The notes beneath the pieces are model-generated. The model had not been told where the DNA came from and did no database searches. It was given only the letters and a program-made list of their open reading frames with translations. Made by a program: the position numbers and the translations under genes. This document shows positions 51,632 to 60,460 of a stretch of 64,000 nucleotides of DNA, in pieces. The stretch spans positions 45,331 through 109,330 of the forward strand of contig CAYMRD010000011.1 of assembly GCA_964392775.1 (NCBI GenBank). Direction: 5' to 3'. Origin of the DNA: UKL13-3 sp964392775 (GTDB taxonomy: Bacteria; Bacteroidota; Bacteroidia; UKL13-3). Numbering within the stretch: the first letter of the stretch is position 1; every line of letters starts with the position of its first letter.

Positions 51632-51729
51632 GAGAAATACTGTGTAAATACGTAAAACAATACCACCTCAATGGCCAGCGCAGCAACTATAGCTATATAC
51701 CAGTGATTGAAATTTTCTTTTTTATCCAT
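51628..51729 (-). CDS. 33-residue single-helix membrane protein upstream of the symporter
   Basis: A 33-codon ORF: MDKKENFNHW, then the helix YIAIVAALAIEVVLFYVF, then TQYFS. Its stop overlaps the symporter ATG by 4 bp. A charged start and one membrane helix suit a small accessory subunit. Some SSS and other transporters have such partners (for example DUF485-type proteins or MctS). The overlap and topology make it a likely real gene. Confidence 0.75.
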   Translation of the reverse strand: MDKKENFNHWYIAIVAALAIEVVLFYVFTQYFS

Positions 51730-51848
51730 TTTTCTTTTTTTACCGCAGCGAAGATGCAACGTCCAGAGCAGATGTTTATCCTTTTTTTATTTACCACAAG
51801 GTTCACGAAGAACGTACAAAGGCTCCAAGACACGAGGCTTCACGAAGT
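51730..51848. other. Intergenic spacer with decayed CACGAAG-type repeat
   Basis: No gene. The stretch around 51793-51846 reads ACCACAAGGTTCACGAAG... and GACACGAGGCTTCACGAAG, resembling the CACAAAG/CACGAAG-type intergenic repeats seen elsewhere in the window. Confidence 0.45.
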
Positions 51849-52415
51849 TTAAATATAAAGAATGGATTCAATTAAAATGCAATTTGTGCTTGCTTCAAAT
51901 GTCAGTGATTCATGGGGGGTGATGAGACATGCATCAAGTGTATTGCAAACAAGAGTTTCATCCGCATTCGATACGGTTCCTTGTCCCTGATACAAAAACC
52001 AATGGGTATATGCCGGTGAGGATATTGCTTCATGGATTTGTTCCGGTTGCAAAACGCGGGCTCTGAGTGAAGCTTTAGCTTCCGGTTTGTGTATGATATT
52101 AAAGTCGGTAGCCAAACCTTCGGAAGATGTTTGCCAGTTGCCGCTAAAATGGTCTGTGTCGAATGGTTGCAGCTGGATGGTATGGGCTTCCTGATGGGTG
52201 ATGGTTAAACTGCCTTCGAGTACCATGAGGATGCGGTTAAAGCCGGGCAGGGCAGTAAAACAGGATTGCGGAATGCGAATGGTGGCGGTACTGATTCGAA
52301 CCTTAAAGTCGCGTTCGGTATACAATGAACCGGGAGGAAAGATGAATAACTGAGTGGTTGTTCCTCCGGTCCACTCCGAGGTTTGCTGTTTATGAAAAGG
52401 AATGACTTGAACCAT
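51849..52415 (-). CDS. HutD/Ves-like cupin-fold protein
   Basis: 188 residues resembling HutD (PF05962-type): ATIRIPQSCFTALPGFNRIL followed by VLEGSLTI, and the C-terminal DACLITPHESLTFEA. HutD-like proteins form a double-barrel cupin fold. No other histidine-utilisation (hut) genes are near, so the name should not imply histidine degradation. An isolated gene. Confidence 0.82.
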   Translation of the reverse strand: MVQVIPFHKQQTSEWTGGTTTQLFIFPPGSLYTERDFKVRISTATIRIPQSCFTALPGFNRILMVLEGSLTITHQEAHTIQLQPFDTDHFSGNWQTSSEGLATDFNIIHKPEAKASLRARVLQPEQIHEAISSPAYTHWFLYQGQGTVSNADETLVCNTLDACLITPHESLTFEASTNCILIESILYI

Positions 52416-52559
52416 GAGAATACGTTTTACCTGTCATTGCATAGTTAATGCAAAACCCGAAACGATCATAAAAATAAAACAGTAAGTTTGGTTTGAATCG
52501 TATAAATTCGGTGTCGGCAATAATAACGGTAACGGTTAATATTATTAAGTCAGTTCATT

Positions 52560-53462
52560 ATGAAGGGAAAAGCAACTAAATACCTCGACTCACTAAGAGT
52601 AAAGCCCGGTAAGAAAATTTCATTGCGTAAAGATTTTGAAACAGGAAATACCCAGAAATTTATTGACAAAGAGATGGGGCAGAAGATGCTGGAAGACGGG
52701 ATTATCAACCTGGCTAAATTACAGGATAAACTGTATGCTCATGATGAGTTTAGCGTATTGATTGTGTTGCAGGCGATGGATGCCGCGGGGAAAGACGGAG
52801 CCATCAAGCATGTGATGAGCGGACTGAATCCGCAAGGGGTAAAAGTAACGTCTTTTAAAACACCTTCATCTCAGGAACTGGACCACGATTATTTCTGGAG
52901 ACATTATAAGGCCCTGCCTTCCCGTGGCGAGATAGGTATCTTTAACCGCTCGCATTACGAAAATGTGCTGGTCACAAGGGTTCATCCCGAATATGTGCTC
53001 AATGAACGTTTGCCGGAAGTAAATTCCATCAGGGATGTAGACAAGAAGTTTTGGGAACGCAGGTATAAACAAATCAACCGGTTCGAGAAAAATCTGGCCG
53101 AAAATGGAACCATTATCCTTAAGTTTTTTCTCAATGTATCGAAGGATGAGCAGAAAAAACGTTTCCTGGAACGTATTGATAATCCGGCTAAGAACTGGAA
53201 GTTTTCGACAGCCGATGCCCGCGAGCGGGAGCATTGGGACGAATACATGAACGCGTATGAGGAGATGCTGTCGGCAACGTCAACAGATGAAGCCCCGTGG
53301 TTTGTATTGCCTGCTGATGATAAGTGGCTGACGCGTTTGTGTCTGGCAGCGATTATCTACCGTGAGTTTGAAAAATTAAACTTGTCGTATCCCGAAGTGG
53401 GCAAGGAGCAGGCAGACAAATTGCAGGAAGCAAAAAAAGCGTTGTTAGCTGAGAAAAATTAA
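52560..53462 (+). CDS. Polyphosphate kinase 2 family protein (polyphosphate:nucleotide phosphotransferase)
   Basis: 300 residues, PPK2 family, with the Walker-A-like AMDAAGKDGAIKHVM (Gly77-Lys78), the lid/Walker B region IGIFNRSHYENVLV and the conserved IIYREFEKLNLSYPEV near the C-terminus. The length and sequence fit the class that phosphorylates AMP/ADP (class III or related) with polyphosphate. It is cytoplasmic. It lies upstream of the RND operon by 46 bp but with no clear functional link. Confidence 0.92.
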   Translation: MKGKATKYLDSLRVKPGKKISLRKDFETGNTQKFIDKEMGQKMLEDGIINLAKLQDKLYAHDEFSVLIVLQAMDAAGKDGAIKHVMSGLNPQGVKVTSFKTPSSQELDHDYFWRHYKALPSRGEIGIFNRSHYENVLVTRVHPEYVLNERLPEVNSIRDVDKKFWERRYKQINRFEKNLAENGTIILKFFLNVSKDEQKKRFLERIDNPAKNWKFSTADAREREHWDEYMNAYEEMLSATSTDEAPWFVLPADDKWLTRLCLAAIIYREFEKLNLSYPEVGKEQADKLQEAKKALLAEKN

Positions 53463-53508
53463 ATCATACCAGGATGCTTTCTTATAAATTAATGGGTTCA
53501 TCATTTTA

Positions 53509-54642
53509 ATGATACAACAGATGCTTAAATATTACAGGATACTTTGTGTGATTATATTGGCAGGATGCGGTTCATCAACTGCCCCCACAACAACCGGAGA
53601 TACAGAGGTTCCGGTTACCTACGTCAACACTATGAACGTGGAAACAGATGTATTGTTTGTGGCTGATATCAATGCCATTCAAAATGTTGAAATCAGGGCG
53701 CGCGTAAATGGGTATCTCGAACATATTTATGTTGATGAAGGAAAACCGGTTGAGAAAGGACAACTGTTGTTTAAAATCAATGATGAAGAATACCAGGCTG
53801 CCCTGCACCGTGCCGAGGCTAATTTGAAAAGTGCCGAAGCTGAATACAAATCGGCACAGGTGGAACGCGAGCGGGTGCGATTGCTGGTGGAAAAAGAGGT
53901 AATCGCCAAAACTGAAATGGATCTGGCCATCGCCAAAATTGATGTGGCGCTGGCCAAAATAGAACAGGCCAAAGCCGATGCTATTGCCGCCCGTGTGAAG
54001 CTGGAGCATACCAATATCCGTTCTCCGTTTGCAGGTGTTATCGATCGTATTCCTTATAAATTAGGAAGTCTTATTTCACAGGGAACATTGCTTACAACTG
54101 TTTCCGATGCGTCTTTTATCAATGCCTATTTTAGTATTTCGGAAGTTGAATACCTGCGTTACCTCGAAACACATCCCGAACTGAGTGATTCCATCAACGG
54201 GCAGGAAGTGGAGCTTACCCTTGCCGATGGCTCGGTCTATCCGGTGAAAGGAAAAATTGAAACCATGGAGAGCCAGTTTGATGAAGCTACCGGAACCATT
54301 GCCATCCGTGCTCGCTTTGAAAACAAACAGGGACTGTTGAAACATGGCTCCAACGGAAAAATTAAGGTTCGCAGAAAGCTGAATAAGGTGATGGTGATTC
54401 CGCAAAAATCGGCTATGGAAATTCAGGATCGAAACTTTGTATTTGTAGTCAACGAACAAAATATGGTTGTGATGCAAAGCTTTATCATCCTGCAGCGGTA
54501 CAAGGATTTTTATATTGTGAAATCAGGTCTTAAGCCCGGACAAAAAATTGTGTACGAAGGTGTGCAGAATATACGTGAAGGAAGCGTCATTAAACCCCGC
54601 TCCACCAATCTGAAAGAGATCTATAATTTTACAACCCAATAG
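53509..54642 (+). CDS. RND efflux periplasmic adaptor (membrane fusion protein)
   Basis: 377 residues: a lipoprotein signal with Cys20 (IILAGC), then a membrane fusion protein with a lipoyl-like half (VNGYLEHIYVDEGKPVEKGQ), a long alpha-hairpin (about 90-160; AEANLKSAEAEYKSAQ...) and the second half (NIRSPFAGVIDRI), plus beta-barrel and membrane-proximal domains. It links the pump and outer-membrane channel. It starts the three-gene operon; an alternative start four codons later is possible. No local TetR/MarR-type regulator is seen. Confidence 0.93.
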   Translation: MIQQMLKYYRILCVIILAGCGSSTAPTTTGDTEVPVTYVNTMNVETDVLFVADINAIQNVEIRARVNGYLEHIYVDEGKPVEKGQLLFKINDEEYQAALHRAEANLKSAEAEYKSAQVERERVRLLVEKEVIAKTEMDLAIAKIDVALAKIEQAKADAIAARVKLEHTNIRSPFAGVIDRIPYKLGSLISQGTLLTTVSDASFINAYFSISEVEYLRYLETHPELSDSINGQEVELTLADGSVYPVKGKIETMESQFDEATGTIAIRARFENKQGLLKHGSNGKIKVRRKLNKVMVIPQKSAMEIQDRNFVFVVNEQNMVVMQSFIILQRYKDFYIVKSGLKPGQKIVYEGVQNIREGSVIKPRSTNLKEIYNFTTQ

Positions 54643-54644
54643 GT

Positions 54645-57600
54645 ATGTTTAGTACGTTTGTCAACCGTCCGGTACTTTCATTGGTGATTTCCTTGTTCAT
54701 CACCTTGCTGGGTATTCTTGCTTTTTTCGGATTGCCCATCACGCAGTTTCCCGAAATTGTTCCGCCTTCGGTAACGGTTACTGCAAAATACATCGGGGCC
54801 AATGCCGATGTATGTATCAAAACGGTAGCGACTCCCATTGAGCGCGCCATCAACGGAGTGCCGGGCATGACGTATATGTCGTCCGTTTCCAGCAATAATG
54901 GTATCACCATCATCACCATTTTTTTTGAAGTGGGAACCGATCCCGATTTGGCTGCGGTAAACGTACAAAACCGTGTGAGCACGGTGGTGGATGAATTGCC
55001 CGAAGAAGTAATCAGAGCGGGTGTAAAAACAGAGAAAGAAGTAAACAGCATGTTGTTATACCTCAACCTGTATAGTGAGGATGATGGTGTAGACGAAAAG
55101 TTTGTATACAATTTTGCCGATATCAATATTGTGCCTGAGCTCAAACGGATTGATGGAGTGGGGATGGCGCAGATCATGAGCGCCCGCGATTATTCGATGC
55201 GTGTTTGGCTCAATCCGCTTAAGATGAGTTCGTATCAGGTGGCTACGCAGGAAGTGATTGATGCCATCCGCGGACAAAACGTGGAAGCGGCACCGGGAAA
55301 AACAGGAGAGAGCTCAGATAAAACCAAACAAACCCTGCAGTATGTATTGCGTTATACCGGAAAATTTATTGAGCCCGAACAGTATCGTAATATTATCATT
55401 CGCTCCAATCCCGATGGGTCATATTTAAAACTGAGAGATATTGCCGATGTTGAGTTTGGTTCCCTCAACTATAATATGGAATCCAAAGCGGATGGGAGAC
55501 CTTCGGCTTCCATCATGCTCAAACAACGTCCGGGTTCAAATGCCAGCGAAGTAATTAAGAATGTTAAAAAGCGTATGGGCGAATTGGAGAAAACAGCTTT
55601 TCCTCCTAAAATGAAATTTAACTTAGCGTATGATGTGTCAAGGTTTTTAGATGCATCCATCGAAGAGGTTTTGCATACGTTTTTCGAAGCCTTGATCCTG
55701 GTATTTATTGTGGTGTTTATCTTCTTGCAGGATTTTCGCTCTACACTCATTCCGGCTTTGGCTGTTCCGGTATCGTTGATCGGAACGTTTGCGTTTATGA
55801 GTTTGCTTGGATTTTCCATCAACCTGCTTACGTTGTTTGCCATGATTTTGGCCATTGGTATTGTGGTGGATGATGCCATTGTGGTGGTGGAAGCCGTGCA
55901 TGCCAAGATGCACCAGAAAAAATTGGGGCCTAAACAAGCCACCATCGAGTCGATGCAGGAAATTGGCGGAGCCATTGTAGCGATTACGATGGTAATGGCT
56001 GCGGTGTTTATTCCGGTTTCATTTTTAAGTGGTCCTGTGGGTGTATTCTACCGCCAGTTCTCCCTTACGTTAGCCATTGCCATTTTGATTTCGGGTATCA
56101 ATGCGCTTACGTTTACTCCGGCTTTATCTGCTTTAATTTTAAAACCTTCGCATGGTGAGAAAAAAGGATGGCTGCAACCCTTCTTTAATGGGTTTAATAA
56201 AGGGTATGATAAAGTAGAGGCTGCTTACAAACGCCTTGTTGAACGCTTTAGTGTGAAGCCTGTTTTTACATTGATAGCCTTGGTTGTATTTATTGTGGCG
56301 GCATGGGGCATTACGTTTTTCCTTCCTTCGGGATTTATTCCCACTGAAGATCAGGGTGTGATTTATGTGAACGTTACAACACCTCCGGGTTCTACGGTTG
56401 AACGTACTGCCAAGGTGCTCGATAAAATTGCACAAGTGAGCAAGGCACATCCGTCCGTTGAAAATATATCGACCTTAGCCGGGTATAGTTTGATTACCGA
56501 ATCGGCTGGTGCTTCGTATGGAATGGCCATGCTCAATCTCAAGCCTTGGGATGATCGGGAAGAATCGGTGAATGATATGATTGAAATTCTCTCTGAACGT
56601 ACCAAGTTTATTTCGGATGCTAAGATTGAATTTTTTCCGCCACCAACCGTTCCGGGTTTTGGTAATGCCAGTGGTTTTGAAATTCGCTTGCTTGATAAAA
56701 CAGGTTCGGGAAACCTTGCTCAGCTTGATGCTGTGGGCAAAGAGTTTATGCAGAAATTGGAGAACACTGATGTGATTGGAAATACGTTTACAAGTTTTGA
56801 TCCAACGTTTCCGCAATACCTGATTCATATCGATTATGATATGGCTGCCAAAAAAGGCATCACGGTTGCCGAAGCCATGAATACGTTGCAGGCGCTCATT
56901 GGAAGTTATTATGCCAGCAATTTTGTGCGGTTCGGGCAAATGTATAAAGTGATGATTCAGGCATCGCCTGAGTTTAGAGCCAAGCCCGAAGATTTGTTGC
57001 AGCTCTATGTAAAAAACAAAACAGGAGAGATGGTACAGTATGCAACGTTTATGCATATCACAAGGGTTTACGGTCCCGAACAAATTACACGCTACAATAT
57101 GTTCAACGCCATTATGATTAATGGTGATGCTGAAAAAGGTCATAGTAGTGGAGAAGCGATTAAGACGATTCAGGAAGTTGCAACAACATTGCCTCGTGGT
57201 TTTGTGGTGGAGTTCTCGGGTATTACACGCGAGGAAGTATTATCGGGCAATCAGGCTATTTATATTTTCATTCTGTGTATTGTATTTGTCTACCTCTTGT
57301 TGGCTGCGCAGTACGAGAGTTTCTTATTACCGCTGTCGGTATTACTCGCTTTGCCAACTGGGGTGTTCGGAGCGTTTTTCTCATTAACCGTTCTCGGATT
57401 GGAAAACAATATTTATGCGCAAGTTTCGATGGTGATGCTCATTGGGTTATTGGGTAAAAATGCAATCTTAATTGTGGAGTATGCCTTGATGAAACAAAAG
57501 GAAGGAGCGAGTATTAAGGATGCGATGGTTGAAGGAGCTGTTGCCCGTTTGCGCCCAATCCTTATGACCTCATTTGCCTTTAATGCAGGATTGATTCCAC

Positions 57601-57785
57601 TGGTGATAGCAAGTGGTCCGGGTGAAATTGGAAACCGCTCCATTGGAACTTCGGCAGCAGGAGGGATGCTGATTGGAACCCTCTTTGGTGTCATCATCAT
57701 TCCGGGATTATTCCTCATTTTTGCTTCACTTGAAGCGCGTATCAAAAATAAATCAGCTGTGAAGGAGAAGGTGCATCATGAATAA
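54645..57785 (+). CDS. RND multidrug efflux pump (HAE1 family, AcrB-like)
   Basis: 1046 residues, the usual length. Twelve helices with two large periplasmic loops. The proton relay is visible: Asp409 and Asp410 in IVVDDAIVVVEA and Lys938 in LLGKNAILIVEYA. N-terminal FVNRPVLSLVISLFI and the motif PVSFLSGPVGVFYRQF are typical of HAE1 pumps. Predicted to export hydrophobic compounds with the adaptor and channel encoded next to it. It begins 2 bp after the adaptor and overlaps the outer-membrane gene by 8 bp. Confidence 0.96.
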   Translation: MFSTFVNRPVLSLVISLFITLLGILAFFGLPITQFPEIVPPSVTVTAKYIGANADVCIKTVATPIERAINGVPGMTYMSSVSSNNGITIITIFFEVGTDPDLAAVNVQNRVSTVVDELPEEVIRAGVKTEKEVNSMLLYLNLYSEDDGVDEKFVYNFADINIVPELKRIDGVGMAQIMSARDYSMRVWLNPLKMSSYQVATQEVIDAIRGQNVEAAPGKTGESSDKTKQTLQYVLRYTGKFIEPEQYRNIIIRSNPDGSYLKLRDIADVEFGSLNYNMESKADGRPSASIMLKQRPGSNASEVIKNVKKRMGELEKTAFPPKMKFNLAYDVSRFLDASIEEVLHTFFEALILVFIVVFIFLQDFRSTLIPALAVPVSLIGTFAFMSLLGFSINLLTLFAMILAIGIVVDDAIVVVEAVHAKMHQKKLGPKQATIESMQEIGGAIVAITMVMAAVFIPVSFLSGPVGVFYRQFSLTLAIAILISGINALTFTPALSALILKPSHGEKKGWLQPFFNGFNKGYDKVEAAYKRLVERFSVKPVFTLIALVVFIVAAWGITFFLPSGFIPTEDQGVIYVNVTTPPGSTVERTAKVLDKIAQVSKAHPSVENISTLAGYSLITESAGASYGMAMLNLKPWDDREESVNDMIEILSERTKFISDAKIEFFPPPTVPGFGNASGFEIRLLDKTGSGNLAQLDAVGKEFMQKLENTDVIGNTFTSFDPTFPQYLIHIDYDMAAKKGITVAEAMNTLQALIGSYYASNFVRFGQMYKVMIQASPEFRAKPEDLLQLYVKNKTGEMVQYATFMHITRVYGPEQITRYNMFNAIMINGDAEKGHSSGEAIKTIQEVATTLPRGFVVEFSGITREEVLSGNQAIYIFILCIVFVYLLLAAQYESFLLPLSVLLALPTGVFGAFFSLTVLGLENNIYAQVSMVMLIGLLGKNAILIVEYALMKQKEGASIKDAMVEGAVARLRPILMTSFAFNAGLIPLVIASGPGEIGNRSIGTSAAGGMLIGTLFGVIIIPGLFLIFASLEARIKNKSAVKEKVHHE

Positions 57786-59202
57786 GGTTTTGATCTGTTT
57801 ACTGTTGGTTGTTGCTGCGTGTCGTGTTCCAAAAGAACTCAATCCTGAAAAAGATATAACAGTACCTACTGCTTTTAAAGCGGATTCTACATACAACGGT
57901 AATCAGGCTGTGGTTAAATGGAAAGAGTATTTTAAAGATCCGTACTTGGTCCAATTGATTGATACCGCACTCAAATACAATATGGATTTGCAGATTGCCA
58001 ACCAGCGTATTTATGCAGCCCAATCACAATACCAGAGTAGCCGCAATATGTTGTTTCCGCAAGTAAATGCAGCCTTATCAACCGGTGTAACCAAGTATGG
58101 CGATTATACCACCGATGGAGTGGGTAATTACGATACCAACAAATCGCCTAATATTACGAGCGACCAAAAAATTCCTGAACCTGCTGTGCCCGATTTTTAT
58201 GCCGGACTGCGGGCCTCGTGGGAGATTGGCTTTAGCGGCAAACTGCAAAACAAACGCAAGGCACAGGTCAACCGGTACATGGCCTCCGAAGATGGACGCA
58301 AATATCTGACCACCCAGTTGGTGGCCGAAATTGCCAAAACGTATTATGAGCTTTTGGCCTTGGATGCTGAGCTGGAAATCATCCGCAAGAATATTGAAAT
58401 CCAGACCAAGGGATTGGAGATTATCAAAATTCAAAAACAAAGCGGGCGAAACAACGAGTTGGCGGTTAAACAATTTGAAGCGCAAGTGCTTCGCTCAAAA
58501 GCCATGGAGTCGATGACGATGATGGATATTGTAGCCACCGAAAATAAATTGAATACGATGATGGGTAGGTTCCCGCAAACCATTCCACGTAAGGATAGCA
58601 TCGACATGAATGATATTCCACCCATGTTATCATCGGGTATTCCATCAGAGTTATTGAAAAACCGTATGGATGTGCAACAAGCCGAAAAGGAGTTTGTAGC
58701 TTCTAAGTATGATTTTAAAAGTACCAAAGGAGCCTTTTACCCAAGCATCAATATTACGGCTTCGGTAGGTGCCAACGCCTTTAAAAGCGCATTGTGGTTT
58801 GATCCGGCATCGCTTGCTTACAATGTATTGGGAGGCATTAGTGCACCGCTGTTTAACCGCCCGGGTATCATGAACAATTACCGCAATGCGTATGCTGCCA
58901 AAAACGAATCCTTCCTCAACTACCAAAAAGTAGTGCTCACCAGTGTTGAAGAAGTATCGACCGAAATGTACCGCCTGCAGAGCTACCAAAAAGTGAGCAA
59001 CCTTAAAGCCGAAGAAGTAAAAACGATGAATGAAGCGGTGGCGATTTCCAATGAGTTATTTGTAACAGGATATGCCAACTATATGGAGGTATTGATTGCC
59101 CGCCAAAACCGTCTAGATTCTGAGCTGCAATTGACCGAAGCCCGCAAGCAACAGTTTCTGTCAACCATTCATTTGTATAAGGCGCTTGGAGGTGGGTGGT
59201 AG
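57778..59202 (+). CDS. RND outer-membrane factor (TolC/NodT family lipoprotein)
   Basis: 474 residues with a lipobox (VVAAC, Cys15) and the repeated halves of an outer-membrane efflux protein, rich in heptads (LQIANQRIYAAQSQYQSSRN; GYANYMEVLIARQNRLDSEL). NodT-type channels are lipoproteins like this one. It forms the exit duct of the preceding pump. The ATG overlaps the pump's 3' end by 8 bp. Directly after its stop the accessory inverted-repeat region begins. Confidence 0.94.
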   Translation: MNKVLICLLLVVAACRVPKELNPEKDITVPTAFKADSTYNGNQAVVKWKEYFKDPYLVQLIDTALKYNMDLQIANQRIYAAQSQYQSSRNMLFPQVNAALSTGVTKYGDYTTDGVGNYDTNKSPNITSDQKIPEPAVPDFYAGLRASWEIGFSGKLQNKRKAQVNRYMASEDGRKYLTTQLVAEIAKTYYELLALDAELEIIRKNIEIQTKGLEIIKIQKQSGRNNELAVKQFEAQVLRSKAMESMTMMDIVATENKLNTMMGRFPQTIPRKDSIDMNDIPPMLSSGIPSELLKNRMDVQQAEKEFVASKYDFKSTKGAFYPSINITASVGANAFKSALWFDPASLAYNVLGGISAPLFNRPGIMNNYRNAYAAKNESFLNYQKVVLTSVEEVSTEMYRLQSYQKVSNLKAEEVKTMNEAVAISNELFVTGYANYMEVLIARQNRLDSELQLTEARKQQFLSTIHLYKALGGGW

Positions 59203-59220
59203 TTGTTTTTTGGGGAAGAT

Positions 59221-59348
59221 TAACGTTTCGGGGCCTTGCGCAGTTGCCGATTACGTATGTTAATTTGTCAACCAAGATAAAATTTGTGCGTAATAACACA
59301 CTTGAATTTAGCACTTTAACGGGAATAGCGCAAGACGTGTGTTAGTGG
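59221..59348. repeat. Inverted repeat IR-A (attC-like layout), after the 57-aa gene
   Basis: Inner arms CTTGCGC (59235-59241) and GCGCAAG (59328-59334) are perfect inverted copies. Outer TAAC (59221-59224) and GTTA (59341-59344) also pair. On the - strand this is CACTAAC - 6 nt - CTTGCGC ... GCGCAAG - 10 nt - GTTAATC: the outer-box/inner-box layout of integron attC sites, with a 3' box matching GTTRRRY in 6 of 7. The left box CACTAAC is a poor match to RYYYAAC. It begins about 13 bp after the stop of the 57-aa gene on that strand. Confidence 0.5.
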
Positions 59349-59361
59349 TTCGTGCCTTTTC

Positions 59362-59535
59362 TTAAGCGAGTTGTTTTGCTTTTCGCTTTGTTGCTGTCTT
59401 TGCTCGTAGAGTTTTGAGTTTACGTTTTTCTTTGTCAGCACGAATGAAGTCACTAATAGCTTTTTCTTCTGCTTTTGTCAATGGTCTTGGGTCAACAACA
59501 AAATCAACGTCAAGAGGTTCTCTTATTAGTCCCAT
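59362..59535 (-). CDS. Small basic protein of unknown function (57 aa)
   Basis: A 57-residue ORF starting MGLIREPLDVDFVVDPRPLT followed by KAEEKAISDFIRADKEKRK and a very basic C-terminal tail (KTLRAKTATKRKAKQLA). It lies 11 bp downstream of the GNAT-like gene on the same strand. The helical centre and the basic tail suggest nucleic acid or protein binding. It could be the partner of the GNAT-like protein; no RHH or other antitoxin domain is recognisable. Confidence 0.75.
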   Translation of the reverse strand: MGLIREPLDVDFVVDPRPLTKAEEKAISDFIRADKEKRKLKTLRAKTATKRKAKQLA

Positions 59536-59546
59536 AATTTGTATTG

Positions 59547-60068
59547 TTAAAAATATTTGTTTGTCAATTTGAGTGCAGCTTCTGTGGTAATGACCATATT
59601 ATGTCCGCCAAAATGTACTGCACCTAAAGATTTTTCATAATGCTCAATCAACTTGGTCTTGGCGAGAAAAGAAACGTAACCTTCTCCTCCACGTTGAAAA
59701 GAAAGTTTACAGGCAAAAGCAACAAGATTACCCGGCACTCCTAAATATGTTTTACTTTTTCCAATGTTGAAAGGGGCACTTTCGATAAGATGCAAATGTA
59801 CATGGTCTGGCTTTATCTCTAAGCTTACAAGTCCTTGAATAATATTTGGATTATTGGTAATTGTCAACTTATAAACCTCTCTTTGGGGAGCTTTCAGTTC
59901 AATAGTCCAATTAAATTGCCAGCCATTTTTCTTGGTTAGTCCTTTTAAATCTGTCTTGGTTAACAAAGAAATTTCTGTTGGAAAGTTGTCGCCTGAATTT
60001 ACATTTTCAATTGAGTTAGTTAGTTTATCTACCTCAAAGTCAAGCCCTATTTCTTTGCGTTTTTTCAC
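59547..60068 (-). CDS. GNAT-fold-like protein of unknown function
   Basis: 173 residues, GTG start. The C-terminal two thirds carry a GNAT-like series: strand HVHLHLIESAP, an acyl-CoA loop region NIGKSKTYLGVPGNLVAFAC, then FQRGGEGYVSFLAKTKLIEH and YEKSLGAVHFGGHNM, matching the fold's motif A / helix / YxxxGA pattern. The N-terminus (LDFEVDKLTNSIENVNSG) is variable. Acetyltransferase activity is inferred only from the fold. It forms a pair with the 57-aa gene between inverted repeats. Toxin, self-immunity or housekeeping roles are all open. Confidence 0.75.
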   Translation of the reverse strand: MKKRKEIGLDFEVDKLTNSIENVNSGDNFPTEISLLTKTDLKGLTKKNGWQFNWTIELKAPQREVYKLTITNNPNIIQGLVSLEIKPDHVHLHLIESAPFNIGKSKTYLGVPGNLVAFACKLSFQRGGEGYVSFLAKTKLIEHYEKSLGAVHFGGHNMVITTEAALKLTNKYF

Positions 60069-60149
60069 TCAACTAATTTAAGAAAAATCTGTCTATTTAA
60101 CAAACAGTGTATCAATCGGAGATGTCCTCTGGCACCCAACGTTTTGCAG

Positions 60150-60254
60150 CTACCCGAAGGGCGGGATTTTTACCACAAAACTTGATTTGAAAAACTAATG
60201 TTTGATTAACCACAAAACTGTCATACGAAGCACGAAACCCCGCCTTTTGGGTAG
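60150..60254. repeat. Inverted repeat IR-C with 20-bp arms
   Basis: CTACCCGAAGGGCGGGATTT (60150-60169) pairs with AAACCCCGCCTTTTGGGTAG (60235-60254); 17 of 20 are perfect and two more are G-T. Inside, ACCACAAAACT is directly repeated at 60172-60182 and 60209-60219. An open frame of 68 codons on the - strand (60112-60318, starting MKVLKNNFKPL) runs through the whole repeat and is probably a by-product of it. Confidence 0.65.
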
Positions 60255-60357
60255 GTGCTGTTACCAGCTGGGCGATCTTGTCTGTCAATGGTTTGAAATT
60301 ATTTTTTAATACTTTCATTCCGTTTTTTTATGTCTTCAAAAAGATTTAGTTTTTTTG

Positions 60358-60460
60358 GTGTTGGCAATATAGCGTTAAAAACAGGCTGGCTCTTTGGCGG
60401 GTTTTGCATCTAGTGTTGGCTTTGAGCGAACCGACAATGTACCAGCCTGTGTGAGTTAGC
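60358..60460. repeat. Inverted repeat IR-B abutting the T9SS gene stop
   Basis: ACAGGCTGG (60381-60389) and CCAGCCTGT (60442-60450) form a perfect 9-bp pair with an outer GTTAGC on the right that runs into the T9SS gene's stop. GTGTTGGC is directly repeated at 60358-60365 and 60413-60420, each followed 4-5 nt later by AGCG. The element lies directly downstream of the - strand T9SS gene. Confidence 0.6.

Noticed and set aside
54629..55177. 182-codon ORF antisense to the RND pump gene
   Set aside because: It is the mirror of a highly constrained gene. The + strand pump motifs are unambiguous.
59362..60068. Classical GNAT toxin-antitoxin module
   Set aside because: The small gene lies downstream and has no RHH or HTH signature, so the canonical label is not justified. 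I kept it as an open pairing.
60112..60318. 68-codon ORF on the - strand through the inverted repeat
   Set aside because: It spans the whole IR-C palindrome, including both arms and the internal direct repeats, so its sequence is dictated by the repeat. I kept the repeat and not the ORF.
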